NCBI GenBank assembly: GCA_009823505.1 | Contig: VZQC01004719.1 | Span: 1,734,357 to 1,798,356, forward strand | Source: Rhizomys pruinosus | Lineage: Eukaryota > Chordata > Mammalia > Rodentia > Spalacidae | Reading direction: 5' to 3' | Length of the DNA stretch: 64,000 nt | Shown: positions 45,861-56,001 of the stretch, piece by piece | Layout of the letters: the number at the start of each line of letters is the position of its first letter | Position numbering within the stretch: the stretch's first letter is position 1 | The notes under the pieces: generated by a model | What the model saw: the letters and a program-made list of their open reading frames with translations, nothing else | The model's database searches: none | Told to the model about the DNA's origin: nothing | Program-made: the position numbers and the translations under genes

Positions 45861-46480
45861 ATGTGCGGCTCTCACTCATCATCAAAGAATCTTCTTTTTA
45901 TAGAAGACAAAATTCATATAGAGATCCACAACTGTTCATATCCAGAGAATTAGTGATCATGTAATATCCAGCTCTAAGTTGGGAAATCTATACCACAATG
46001 CCTACATCAGAAACTCATGGAACTTCATAGAAATTAGACCAGGATAAATGTTGGACACATAAACTCTCAACAATACAGTTGCTTACACTAGTCCACATAA
46101 GTCAACATACAAAAATAGATGGGAGAAAAATTCACAAATGCAGGTGCCACTGAGGGAGGGAAAATCAGCTTTCTCTAAAAAGACACCTGGTTATAGTTTT
46201 CCCAATCTCATATCATTAGATCTAAACACATATCCATAAGGACAACACCAACTGAATTCAGTAGGTGTGTGCTTGTGTCTATGTGCGGGGGTTAAAACAT
46301 TAATAACAATAGTAATAGTAATAATAATTCAAGAAGAGGTATTTGAGAGGGGGCACCAGGAGGATGGAGAGGAAGGACAAGAGAGGTGAGAGCTATTAAT
46401 GATGAAAGTACATTGTTGTACTCATTCATGTAATTCTGAAAAATTAAAAGATTTTGAAAATAAAATTTTGAAAAAAAATG

Positions 46481-47534
46481 TTAGATCACTGATAATAATC
46501 AAATAGCAAATTATATATAGCTTTCCTTTCTTTTCACAATGAAAAACGTGTTGGTTTCACTGGTAATCTTTAATCTTTACCAACAAAATAGTCATAAAGA
46601 GGGCAATAACATACTCATGAAATTTTGTAAATTTCTAGAATACTCATGAATAAAAGATCTCACCAAGATAACTATAAAGAATCATCACATGCTTAACCTT
46701 CACTCTAACTCTGTTGCACACATAGGCATGAATAATTTACCAAGAGACTAACACCACCATAATAAACAGAAATTGCTTGTATTAAGGTTGATTTTTACAT
46801 CAATTTAAAAAAATTAAAGAGGACTTTGTGTTATAAAAATCATCAAGACTTTATCTTGACAAATTAAAATTTAAAAGATTTCAAAACCTTCCTAATGACT
46901 AAATATTTCAAGACGAAGAGCTGGAAAGAACTAAAAGCAACCCATAATCAAGAAGATTATATGGTGAAAACCAGCCTGGAATATTGTCTTTCTAAGTGCT
47001 CTTACAAATCTGCACTTGAAAAGCTCATGAATTTTACTGGAGAGGAAAATCATAGAAATTGTGAAGTAATGATATTTGGCCTTTCAAGAGTGCAAGTAGT
47101 GCCTGATTATAAAATTACTCATTTATTTAGGCAACATGCTGCGTGCAACTTACACTTTCAACTGTCATCGAAATTGTATTCAACTCTGGCTAAACATGTA
47201 TTCAGCTCATTGAAAACCTTAGGGAACCAAATTTAATACTGTTTTAAGGGTAAGGAGACTGCATAATTTTTTCCCCAGCTCAATTCTGGCTGACAGAAAC
47301 AATTGCTTGCTTCCTCAGCCATTGTCATTAATTATTAAGTCAAAAGAATAAAATGACAGCTAATAGGCTTGCCATGGGAAAAGGCTTTATCCTTCAATCT
47401 CTCTAACTCCTTTGTATATGGGAAGAAGCTAAATATGCAAATTTCTTTTTAACTATTATATTAGTGTGTATATAGACTAGCATTAGCTAAAAATAGAATA
47501 AGTTAATTTCAAACATATGCATTTAAGAATAGGA
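46481..47534. other. Anonymous DNA left of the ERV
   Basis: There is an open frame of 113 codons at 46895-47236, but it has no family resemblance I recognise and no supporting context. The right end carries the 6-bp GGTACT (47535-47540) that pairs with GGTGCT after the ERV. Confidence 0.5.
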
Positions 47535-47540
47535 GGTACT

Positions 47541-47901
47541 TTAAGGTTATGGCACGCTCCCCCCAAAATGAAAGGCCACAAGGTCTAAGCTCTTCCGAGC
47601 AAAGTTTAATTCAGGGTAGCCAGGGCTAGGCTCAGGGGAAAGATAGAGCCAAGCACAGAATGGCGTCTGGCTTGGGAATTTAAGGGAGAAGGTGGGAGTG
47701 GGATTCAGTGAGAGTGAGGGTAGCACACTTTGTAGGAATCTGGAATCTGGCTTTCAAAAGGCAAGGCAGAAGATTCCTGAGTAATCAATGATGGCCTGCT
47801 TTAGCATAGCCAAAGGCTAGTCTGGTAGAGCAGGTTCGTGGGCAACAAGGATCTTAGGTGTCTCTGCATTCCAATGAGATTCTGGAGCTCACACCCTGAC
47901 A
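47541..47901 (-). repeat. 3' LTR of the ERV (left copy)
   Basis: About 360 bp matching 54888-55491 minus its SINE. By eye about 20-25 substitutions and a few short indels separate the copies (roughly 7%). On the minus strand, GAATTAAACTTTGCTC provides the polyadenylation signal region. Confidence 0.9.
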
Positions 47902-49004
47902 TTCCAGCCTTTTGTTTCTATAGAAAAAAGGGCAGAGATCTGTCTTCTGTAACTGCTTCAGAGCTGAACTGGGGGGAAGTCTTGGGGGAACAGCTGTCAG
48001 GCTAGAGGGTTAGAATCTGGTTTCCCATTTTCACTGCTTGGGGTGCTCTGGGGTTGGTCCAGATCGATAGTGGCCAGTACTTAGCAGACGTTTTCTCTGC
48101 AACTGAAAAGACAAGCTGGTTGAGTCTTACATGAGTAGACCAGTGCAGGGACTTCACAGTACCAACAGGGGGCTACTGGGTGCATTAGCAACTGGAGGGT
48201 CCCTGTCTAGGGAATGCAGAAAGATAAAGGATGTGTACCCTCATTTGAGAAATTGGAAAAAATTTTAGTACGCAGAGCTCTAGAATGAGGGCCAGTTTTA
48301 ATACACAGGGCTCCAGAATGAGAGCCATAACCATGAGAATATAAAAGGTGATATTTTCTGGCATGGCACATTAATTCTGTCATCTATCTCTGAGATATTT
48401 TCTAGCATGTCATAGTAGATTCCTAACTTGGCACAGTAGTTCTCTCACCAATATCTGGTAATAATCAATTTCATTTTCTCTTCTTTAGATTGCAGTTTCC
48501 TGTTGGGGTGTTTAAAACCACACAGTTAGCTCAGATAAATGACATTTGTTTTGGCGTTAAGGTCAGTTGAGGTTCTGGTCCTTAAGGGGTCACTCAAGCC
48601 TTGCACCTGGCCTGGCTCTCTTCACCAGTTCCATCTATGTGAGGACAAAGTCAGGCCTTGCTTGACCTGAGCTTCCCTTTGAAGCATGAGGAGTCTCTCC
48701 TTGGTATGGACTTTCCTCCTTTGACTGGACACTGGCAGGATGAAGGCCTTATTAGTGAATCTCTACAACTTCCCTGGTGCAGGATGACTGGTGACTTGCT
48801 GCCACAGAACATCCCCAAAGTTGCTGATGCAGCACCCTAGGACCCAAGTTGACCTCAGAGTGTAATATTGTCCCATCAAATCCCTCTTGCCAAATCAGAT
48901 TGGAGCTTTAAGTGTGGTTGCTAAACCTCCAAGAGGATTGTTTGAATTAATTTGGTACTTTAATTACCATATAACTCCTAAGTACAAGTTTGAACATTGA
49001 CTTA

Positions 49005-49285
49005 AGCACTGTTAATATATTCTTAATTGCTGTGGCAAAAATATTCTGACCAATAATAAAAGCTCATGGTAGGAGCCTGGTAGTGGCTGCAGCACAGGCT
49101 AGGAAAGGATGCTATTTACTGGCTTGTGTTGCTGGCTCATGTTCAGCCTGTTGTATACAATATAGAAATATCTGGTGAAGAGTGGCATCACCCACAATGG
49201 ACCCAGGCCAGTCCAATGAAGGCAATTATTGAGGTTTCTCAGCTCAGGTATATCAAGTTGACATTAAAACTATACAGTAAGTCCT
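49005..49285 (-). mobile_element. Decayed MaLR LTR inside the ERV
   Basis: Shares with 44944-45353 the landmarks ATTGCTGTGGCAAAAA, GCTATTTACTGGCTTG, GGCATCACCCACAATGG and ATATCAAGTTGACATTAAAAC. It is shorter and more diverged. Confidence 0.65.
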
Positions 49286-51935
49286 AGAATTTGTTCTTTA
49301 AGGTCTATGAAGGTCATTTAGGTACTCAAAGTACAATGATTTAAACCATGCAAGTCAAAAGTTTCTAACAACATAGTCCATGAAACAAACCCAAGATAAT
49401 AAAGAGGTTAAAACAAGTACCTTCTCAAATGAAGGCCATGTCACTTGTCCCCAGGTTTTGAATTATAGCTTTGAAAAGGAAAAGGGGGGAGGGCATTTTC
49501 ACATACCAGCAGCAGGCAGATAATACTTAGGGCTCACCCAAATTGGATACATTAGGACTGTCCATGTGGTCACCGGAAGTAAAACCTAATTTCTCTTAAA
49601 GATATTAAAAGTAACATGTGCAAAGTGTAACAGATATATAAAATACGTATGGATAACTCTATATATGTCTGTTTCACTTGAGGCTATAACTAGGTATATA
49701 GGTGGAACACAATTCCTTGTATATGCCATAATTACATTATAGAATTCTTAAAAGTGAACAGTACTTCATGCATACACTCATAGATAAGGTTCTAATAAAT
49801 AAATTTGGTAATGACACTTTGCAGAGGTTGTGCTAAGCAGAGGCACATGCATTGTAATCATACAGACAGATCTTAATATGCTGTTTAACAATGTCATACA
49901 CACACATTTATGCACACATTCCTTTAAGAGATTTTTATCCTAGCGGTTGTATTGAACTGTCATATGCATTGGAAAAAAAACACCTTTAGAAATATTATTT
50001 AAATATTATTTAAACAGCTCTGGTTAATTGCGCTGCCAAGGCACCTTTGGTTCTAAAACTATGATCTTATTGAAAAACTTTAACAAGTGATGGAAAACAG
50101 AATTATATATAATAATTAAAGAACTGACACTATCAAAGGTACTTAGGCTGTTTCATTGGAGGGAAGGGATTGCAGGGGAAGCAATGTACCACTGTTCAAA
50201 TACCAGAGTATGAATGAATCCAGGGATTTTTTTAAAATGGTCTCTGGTCAGAAGGATAGTTACATAGCACAGGAGAAAAAAATCTGTTAGTGGACCCATA
50301 AGGGTCAAAAAATCAGGTTTTCAGATGTCTGGAAATGAGAAAAAACTGGAAAAGAAAAATTTTAGTTGTAATACCTGTGGAAAAAATAATTTGGACAGAT
50401 AATAAATAAAACCTTCAGATAAACAGTGTAGAAACCTAGGAACCCGGGTTCAAATCAGGCCTTTGAAAAAAAAAATTAAGAAGCATGCCAAAAGTAAATT
50501 AATTTAATTTTTGTTTGTGCACAACATAGAATAAAACAAGTTTGAAGTGGCCCCTTTTTTTGAAAAAAATCACAGAACATGGACACATGACACTTACAAA
50601 GACACATTGAAGAACGGTTATAACACACAGACCAGTTTGGACAAACACATGACCTAACTGTATCCATTAACTCTGGACTGTGGGAAAATCCCCTTTTATC
50701 TAAAGTTGTCCGTCTTTCTCCAGGGCTGTAGACAATTATCACATTTACAAAGAATCACTTAGAGTTTAAGACATTTGTTTAGGTGGAAATAGACTGTATT
50801 CCCTACTGTACTTTGTAGCACAGGCTGATCTTGTACACCAGTGAAGGATGGTGGACTGGGTAAGCAGGAAAATCTGGTGGCTTGTGCATATTACCTGCTA
50901 ATTTAATGAGAATAAATTTAGTTAGTGGAAAAATCAAAAGATCCCAGCCAAGTGAAAGTTTACTGCCTGAGGGAAAATCTGGATGCAGGTTGGGCAGGGC
51001 GTGGTCAACACACCTTCTTAATCTCAGACACAGGGGCTTGTATCCTGAAGCAGACAAAAATGAATTTCTGAATAAAATGGGATTAAAAAGGAAAAAACAA
51101 TAAAATGTAAAATGCCCAAATCTGAAATAATCCCTTAAAATTTAGGTAAAAGTTTTGTAAACAAAATATAAAAAAACGAAAACACTGATTGTACAAAAGT
51201 AAAAAATGAAAATTGATTGTATTTAGAAATGGATGTAGTTATAAAGTCTGATGGGATTTCAGGATTTTTGCCATGGGGCGTAACAGAGGGTGTGGTTTAG
51301 CACCACCACAGAAAGAGGGGCATGCACAAAGCCTCAAGATGGAGGCTGAGGCATGAGCGGGGATTAGCACAGTTACCATAGAAACAGTCTGCAGCATGTC
51401 TGTTTGAATGCCTGGTGGGGGGAAAAAGCCGTGCATGGCGCATGGCCACTGGGGCAAAAACCACATCATGAAGGTGGTGGGTGCAGTGAGGCAGTGGAAA
51501 AGACACAGTAAAAGAAAGAAGAAAGGCTGCAGAGGGGAGAGGAAGGGAGGGAGAAGGAGAGGAAAAAAAGATAAGTGAAGACTTTTAGTCTCAGAAGGAA
51601 TAGAGAGAGGGACCAGAGCGAAGGGCAAAGAATGCCTGTACATATAAGCACTCTGACCATTTACAGGAGCACTGACAGAAGTCTCTCAAAGCTGTGAGAA
51701 TTTGGGGATCTAAGGTACCCAGCTCAGGCCAGACAATATTGTTAGCTAATTGATATCCTGGCCAGATAGTAGAGCAGAGTCTATAAGGACCTTAGCATTA
51801 ATTTTCTTGGAGAGGATGAGTTCTCTTAAAGAGTGTAGGAGACACTCCAAGGGTGTGAGACCCAGGGCCTCTCCTTTAGAGTATGAGGCTCCCATATTAG
51901 GGGTTAGAGGATGAGGAAGAGGGGAGAGGAAGAGA

Positions 51936-51998
<63 letters not shown>
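51936..51998 (+). repeat. (GA)n microsatellite
   Basis: About 62 bp of pure AG dinucleotides. Confidence 0.97.
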
Positions 51999-52002
<4 letters not shown>

Positions 52003-52426
52003 TCTGTAGGAAGGAAATTGATTCTTTTTAGTCTCAGAAAGCACCCACTCAAGTGCTAAGGAGTGTCCGCCCTAGGTCTAAGTGGGTGCTCAGAGACCCC
52101 AGGTCCATGTGACCAGTGTGGGAGTCTCTGAAATCAGGGCTTGCAGGCCTGTGACTTTAGTGTCCCAAAATCACAGAGGAGGCCAAAATTCAGGTCCAGA
52201 GTCTGTCCCCATTGTCCTGGTAGATAGACAGCAATCTGGACAGGAAAAATCAGGGGGACTCCCTGATTCTGCCGGCACTCAGGGATCCAAAAGGGAAGGG
52301 CTATAACAGGAGACTAAAATGAATGGAGGAAGAGGATTGGACGGAAGGCAGATGGAAAGCAGTAGTTAGGGCAAGAAGTGTCAAGAGAGAGGGGGCAGCT
52401 AGAGGGGGGGCAGAACATATGCAGGG

Positions 52427-52783
52427 TGTGGTGGTTTGAATGAGTGTCCCCCATAGGCTGTAAGTATTCAGACATTTGTCTGCAGTTGGTGGCACTGTTT
52501 TTGGAGGACTTAGAAGGTGTGGCCATGCTAAAGGAAGTACGTTATTGGGGGAAGGCTTAGTGAGTTTAACAAGCCTCATGGTCTACAGTTGGTCTCTCTC
52601 TGCTTCCTGTGCTCTTTGCGAGATGTGACCCTCAGCTTGCTGCTCCTGATCCAGCCACCATGCCTCTCGCCACAATGGATCTAATTCCCTGGAACTGTCA
52701 ATCGTAAGCTCAAATAAACTCTTCCTTTTATAAGTTCCTTAGTCATAGTGCTTTATCACAGCAACAGAAAATTGACTAATACA
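52427..52783 (+). repeat. 5' LTR of the MaLR
   Basis: TGTGGTGGTTTG start, ACTAATACA end, followed by the primer-binding site. Confidence 0.93.
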
Positions 52784-52789
52784 GTAATT

Positions 52790-52806
52790 TGGTACCAGAA
52801 GTGGGG
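52790..52806 (+). promoter_or_regulatory. tRNA-Leu-type primer-binding site of the MaLR
   Basis: TGGTACCAGAAGTGGGG lies 6 nt after the 5' LTR, matching the known MaLR arrangement. Confidence 0.85.
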
Positions 52807-52996
52807 TGTTGGCTGTGAAGAACCTGACCATGTGGATGTTTGGAGAAATGTGGAAGACTTTGGAACTTTGGGCTAGAAAGGCTGTATACTACTGTAAGCA
52901 GAGCTTAAAGGGCTATTCTAGCAGAAGCCTGGAAGAAAGCATTGCTGCAAAAGATGTGGTTCCAGAGGATATTTTGATAAAGAATCTGGCAGCAGT

Positions 52997-53911
52997 TTGC
53001 CCACAGCCCAAATTCTTGCTGATGCTAAGTTGAAAAGCAATGGACTAATGTCTTTGGTGGAGGATATTTCAAGACAGCCTAATGAAGAAATGGTGGTGTG
53101 GCTTTTAATTGTGAATATTGTGCAGATCTACAGTGAAGAAGAGCAGATGGGGGAGAAAGAAATGCAGAATGAACAGTTTGGATCTGATAACTGCACTAGG
53201 AAGATTAAAGGTGGGGCCAATGCATGTGAAGGAGAGGCTCCCTTTCATAAGGAGACTAAAGTGATTAAGGAGAGGCCTGGAGATTTACAAGTAAACAAAA
53301 GAATCAGTACCTTCAGGGCAAGACCACACCCAGCTAATCCTCCAACAAGTCCTGGGCAGAGAAAAATTGCAAATGTGGTTAAAGTAGGAGAGAGTCCATC
53401 CCGAACTTGCAGCCAGATTTGGCAATTTCATTCACGTGGTGCTGGCTTTAGAGGCATGAAGTTTGCAAGAGTGAAGGGGTCATCAGTTCTTCCTCCACGG
53501 TTTCAGAGAGCCAAAGAGGCCAGGCAGAGTACAGCAGGGATGTCCCTGAATAAAGAAGGCCCTGATAGGCCATTGCATGAAGCTGTGAATGTGAAGCCTG
53601 GTTGGCAGCGGAGACCCCAAGAAGACATTCGAGATGCCAGACCTGTGAGATATTTGCCAAGGAGAGCTGCATACAGGGAGTGGTACCAGCCTAAGAAAGA
53701 GATGTATGTTGCAAGCAAAGCTGGAAGAGCTGAGCCATCTAAGCCCTTTGGAAGTCAAGTCCCAGAAGTTGCACATGGAGCTACTGGACTTGGTGTTTGC
53801 CCTGCAGGTTTTCGGTCTTGTTTTGGTCCGGTATTTCCTCACTATGCCTCTATTCCTCCCTTTTGGAATGGGAATGTGTATTTGGTTCCACTGTACATTG
53901 GTAGTATGTAA
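52997..53911 (+). CDS. Open 304-codon frame in the MaLR internal region, function unknown
   Basis: This uninterrupted frame covers about 70% of the 1.3-kb internal region. The predicted product is basic and proline/arginine-rich in the middle, with an aromatic, hydrophobic C-terminus (FPHYASIPPFWNGNVYLVPL). I see no zinc knuckle, protease, RT or integrase motif. MaLR internal regions are usually regarded as non-coding and depend on ERVL enzymes in trans. The frame could be a decayed or divergent gag-like relic, or chance. The start ATG at 52997 is simply the first in frame; the region upstream in frame is short. LTR divergence near 8% means the frame has survived many substitutions or is open by luck. 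I do not assign a function. Confidence 0.4.
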   Translation: MPTAQILADAKLKSNGLMSLVEDISRQPNEEMVVWLLIVNIVQIYSEEEQMGEKEMQNEQFGSDNCTRKIKGGANACEGEAPFHKETKVIKERPGDLQVNKRISTFRARPHPANPPTSPGQRKIANVVKVGESPSRTCSQIWQFHSRGAGFRGMKFARVKGSSVLPPRFQRAKEARQSTAGMSLNKEGPDRPLHEAVNVKPGWQRRPQEDIRDARPVRYLPRRAAYREWYQPKKEMYVASKAGRAEPSKPFGSQVPEVAHGATGLGVCPAGFRSCFGPVFPHYASIPPFWNGNVYLVPLYIGSM

Positions 53912-54093
53912 TTTGTCTTTTGATTTTACAGGAGCTTACAGTTAAGAGATTGGCCTGAGTCTCAGAAGAGTCTTTGAACTGTAGACTTTTGAATGGCTTG
54001 GAAACTGGTAAAGACTATGGGGACTTTTAAGGTTGGACTAAATGCATTTTGCATTTTATATAGTCAGGAGCCTATGGGGGCCAGGGAGTGGAA

Positions 54094-54451
54094 TGTGGTG
54101 GTTTGAATGAGTGTCCCCCATAAGCTGTAAGTATTCAGACATTTGTCTCCAGTTGGTGGCACTGTTTTTGGAGGTCTTAGAAGGTGTGGCCGTGCTAAAG
54201 GAAGTACGTTATTGGGGGCAGGCTTAGTGAGTTTAACAATTTTCGTGGTCTACAGTTGCTCTCTCTCTGCTTCCTGCACTCTTTGTGAGATGTGACCCTC
54301 GTTTTGCTGCTCCAGATCCAGCCGCCATCCCTCCCACCACAATGGACTCTAATTCCCTGGAACCATCAATCGTAAGCTCAAATAAACTCTTCCTTCTATA
54401 AGTTCCTTGATCATGGTGGTTTATCACAGCAACAGAAAAGTGACTAATACA
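54094..54451 (+). repeat. 3' LTR of the MaLR
   Basis: Same sequence type as 52427-52783, preceded by the purine-rich tract. Confidence 0.93.
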
Positions 54452-54887
54452 TAGGTTTACACGGAAGGTAGGGGTGGGAGATAGAATCTCCCCTCACTCA
54501 GGTTCCCATCCAGCCGGCCGCCCACAAGGCGACTTAGGAAGTCTTGCCATGAGGGCCACATGTATAAGCCCCATGCTCAGTCATCATGAGTGTGATGAGT
54601 GTCCAATGAGGTTAAACGACTTCAGAGGAACTGTGGGTTGGGGCCCAGTCAGATTCTGTAGCCCGAGAGCTGTGGAACCATAACACAGACTCTTAACTCT
54701 CATGCACAGTCACACAGGAATAAAGTAGGGTATGATAAGGAGAGGAGAGAGGGTACCTTTGACCGAATGCTGGTGGGTGCTGTCGTAGCCTGCTCTCGGT
54801 ATCTGGCTTACTGGCTACCCTGAAACCACCCCGAGGGTCAGGGGGGTGGAGGGCAAAATGGTGATCTGAGTTGCCGGCACCAGAATG
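54452..54887 (-). other. ERV leader region between MaLR and 5' LTR
   Basis: On the minus strand this is the sequence directly after the 5' LTR: the primer-site-like TGGTGCCGGCAACTC and then an untranslated leader. It has no open frame of note. Confidence 0.6.
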
Positions 54888-55491
54888 TGAGGTTATGGCG
54901 CCCCCCCCCAAATGAAAGGCCACGAGGTCTAAGCTCTTTGGAGCAAAGTTTAATTCAGGGTAGCCAGGGGAAAGATAGCCAAGCACAGAATGGCATCTGG
55001 CTTGGTAATTTTTTTTTTAATTTTTATTTATTTCTGTATGTGTATGAATGCACTGTGTGCATGCAAGTGTGTGCACCCGTGTCGTGCAATGCCGCGGAGG
55101 TCAGAAGAGGGTGTAGGATTCCCGTGGAACTGGAGTTCTCCTGGAATTGGAGTTTCAGATGGGTCTCAGCCAACATGTGGGTGCTGGGGATCGAACCCAG
55201 GTCCTCTGTAAGAGTGGTCGGCGCTCTTAACCGCTAGGCCATCTCTCCAGCCCCTGGCTTGGTAATTTAAGGGAGAAGGTGGGAGTGGGATTTAGTAAGA
55301 GTGGGGTGGGTAGCACAATTTGCAGGAATCTGGAATCCAGCTTTCAAAAGGCAAGACAAAATATTCCTAAGTAATCAGTGATGGCCTGCTTTAGCATAGC
55401 CAAAGGCTAGCCTGGTAGAACAGGTTCTTAGGCAACAAGGATCTTAGGTGTCTCTGCATTCCAATGGGCTTCTGGAGCTCACACCCTGACA
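54888..55491 (-). repeat. 5' LTR of the ERV (right copy), carrying a SINE
   Basis: Matches the left LTR over its length once the SINE (55012-55253) and its TSD are removed. It also lacks a 9-nt segment (CTAGGCTCA) present in the left copy. Confidence 0.9.
55012..55253 (-). repeat. B2/B3-type SINE inserted in the ERV LTR
   Basis: Minus-strand full-length SINE. The 15-bp TSD CTGGCTTGGTAATTT at 54997-55011 and 55254-55268 is perfect and is LTR sequence, so it postdates the ERV. Confidence 0.97.
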
Positions 55492-55497
55492 GGTGCT

Positions 55498-55705
55498 AAT
55501 CCTAAATATAAAGTAAAACTCATTCTTCAACTCACTTCTTTTTGCCATCACTTCTATCCTCTCTCCTTCCTTCCTTCTAACTTTCCCTTATTCTCTTTCT
55601 TTCTTCTGTGATTTATTCCTCTCCTTAACAGAAGATAATTTATATGTTACATGTCAGAAAAATGAAAATTTTATGCAGATATCACATAGTAACTGGTCAT
55701 TATCA
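55498..55705. other. Short spacer between two LTR elements
   Basis: CT-rich and AT-rich DNA without a feature. Confidence 0.5.
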
Positions 55706-55981
55706 TGTGTGGGAAAACTTAGTTAAGATGGGTTGGATTCTAGGCCAATGCTACCTCCCTGGCCACACCCATGGGGTGGGGTGTAGTGACAAAAATATTT
55801 AGGATTCAGCACTGAGAATTGAGTCATGATGGATATTTAAACAGACATGTTAGAATAAAATATCTCTTTGCATTTGAACCTCAACCTGCCTACACGTGGT
55901 GTGCTTTCCTGTGTGGGCTTTTCACATGGGTAGTCCTAGGATTAAGTGGGCCCCGCCACAAATCTTGGTGGTGACACCACA
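55706..55981 (+). repeat. LTR of a second ERV, 5' LTR position
   Basis: Starts TGTGTGGGAAAACTTAG and ends ...GTGACACCACA. It has an AATAAA at 55854-55859 in the expected place. A primer-binding-site-like sequence follows directly. Confidence 0.65.
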
Positions 55982-55983
55982 AT

Positions 55984-56001
55984 TGGCGTCTGAACTTGGG
56001 A
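55984..56001 (+). promoter_or_regulatory. tRNA-Lys-like primer-binding site
   Basis: TGGCGTCTGAACTTGGGA resembles the lysine-type primer site TGGCGCCTGAACAGGGA, 2 nt after the LTR end. This supports a class II ERV origin. Confidence 0.65.

Larger units (their letters stand above)
45360..46480 (+). mobile_element. Lx-like L1 3' UTR and tail, interrupted by AT-rich DNA
   Basis: Contains GAAAATCAGCTTTCTCTAAAAAGACACC, ACAACACCAACTGAATTCAG and GTGTGTGCTTGTGTCTATG, with a terminal GAAAATAAAATTTTGAAAAAAAA tail, as in Lx 3' ends. The block 45650-45860 is a TA-rich insertion or expansion that holds the palindrome. Confidence 0.65.
47902..52426 (-). other. ERV internal region, left part: non-coding
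   Basis: About 4.5 kb without a recognisable retroviral frame on either strand. Features are a decayed MaLR LTR (49005-49285), a (GA)n tract (51936-51998) and a repeated motif around 52020-52090 (AAAGCACCCACTCAAGTG / TAAGTGGGTGCTCAGAG in opposite orientation). The short open frames on both strands look incidental. Confidence 0.6.
52427..54451 (+). mobile_element. Complete MT-type MaLR (ERVL-class LTR element)
   Basis: 5' LTR 52427-52783, internal 52784-54093, 3' LTR 54094-54451. LTRs run TGTGGTGGTTTGAATGAG ... GACTAATACA with the AAATAAACTCTTCC signal, as in rodent MT LTRs. The primer site TGGTACCAGAAGTGGGG (52790-52806) is the leucine-type one of MaLRs. A purine-rich tract (CCAGGGAGTGGAA) precedes the 3' LTR. 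By eye about 30 of 358 LTR positions differ (roughly 8%). Flanks CAGGG and TAGGT could be a decayed 5-bp duplication. It sits in opposite orientation inside the leader region of the ERV. Confidence 0.92.
47541..55491 (-). mobile_element. Complete endogenous retrovirus-like element, apparently non-coding
   Basis: Two related LTRs bound about 7 kb of internal DNA. The flanks GGTACT (47535-47540) and GGTGCT (55492-55497) form a 6-bp target duplication with one change, as expected for class II (ERVK) elements. Element sense is the minus strand: LTRs run TGTCAGGGTGTGAGC ... ACCTCA with an ATTAAA signal. Just inside the right LTR, TGGTGCCGGCAACTC (minus strand, about 54868-54884) resembles the start of a tRNA-Phe primer site. 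No gag, pro, pol or env reading frame longer than about 130 codons, and no RT motif, was seen in the element's own internal DNA. It is therefore either non-autonomous or fully decayed. Nested inside are a MaLR (52427-54451), a decayed MaLR LTR, a (GA)n tract and a SINE in the 5' LTR. Confidence 0.85.

Noticed and set aside
46895..47236. 113-codon open frame as a possible small gene
   Set aside because: No recognised motif, no promoter or splice context, and AT-rich anonymous surroundings; treated as chance.
51239..51643. 134-codon minus-strand frame in ERV sense as possible gag or env remnant
   Set aside because: No zinc knuckle, protease, transmembrane or other retroviral motif; composition follows the CT-rich strand.
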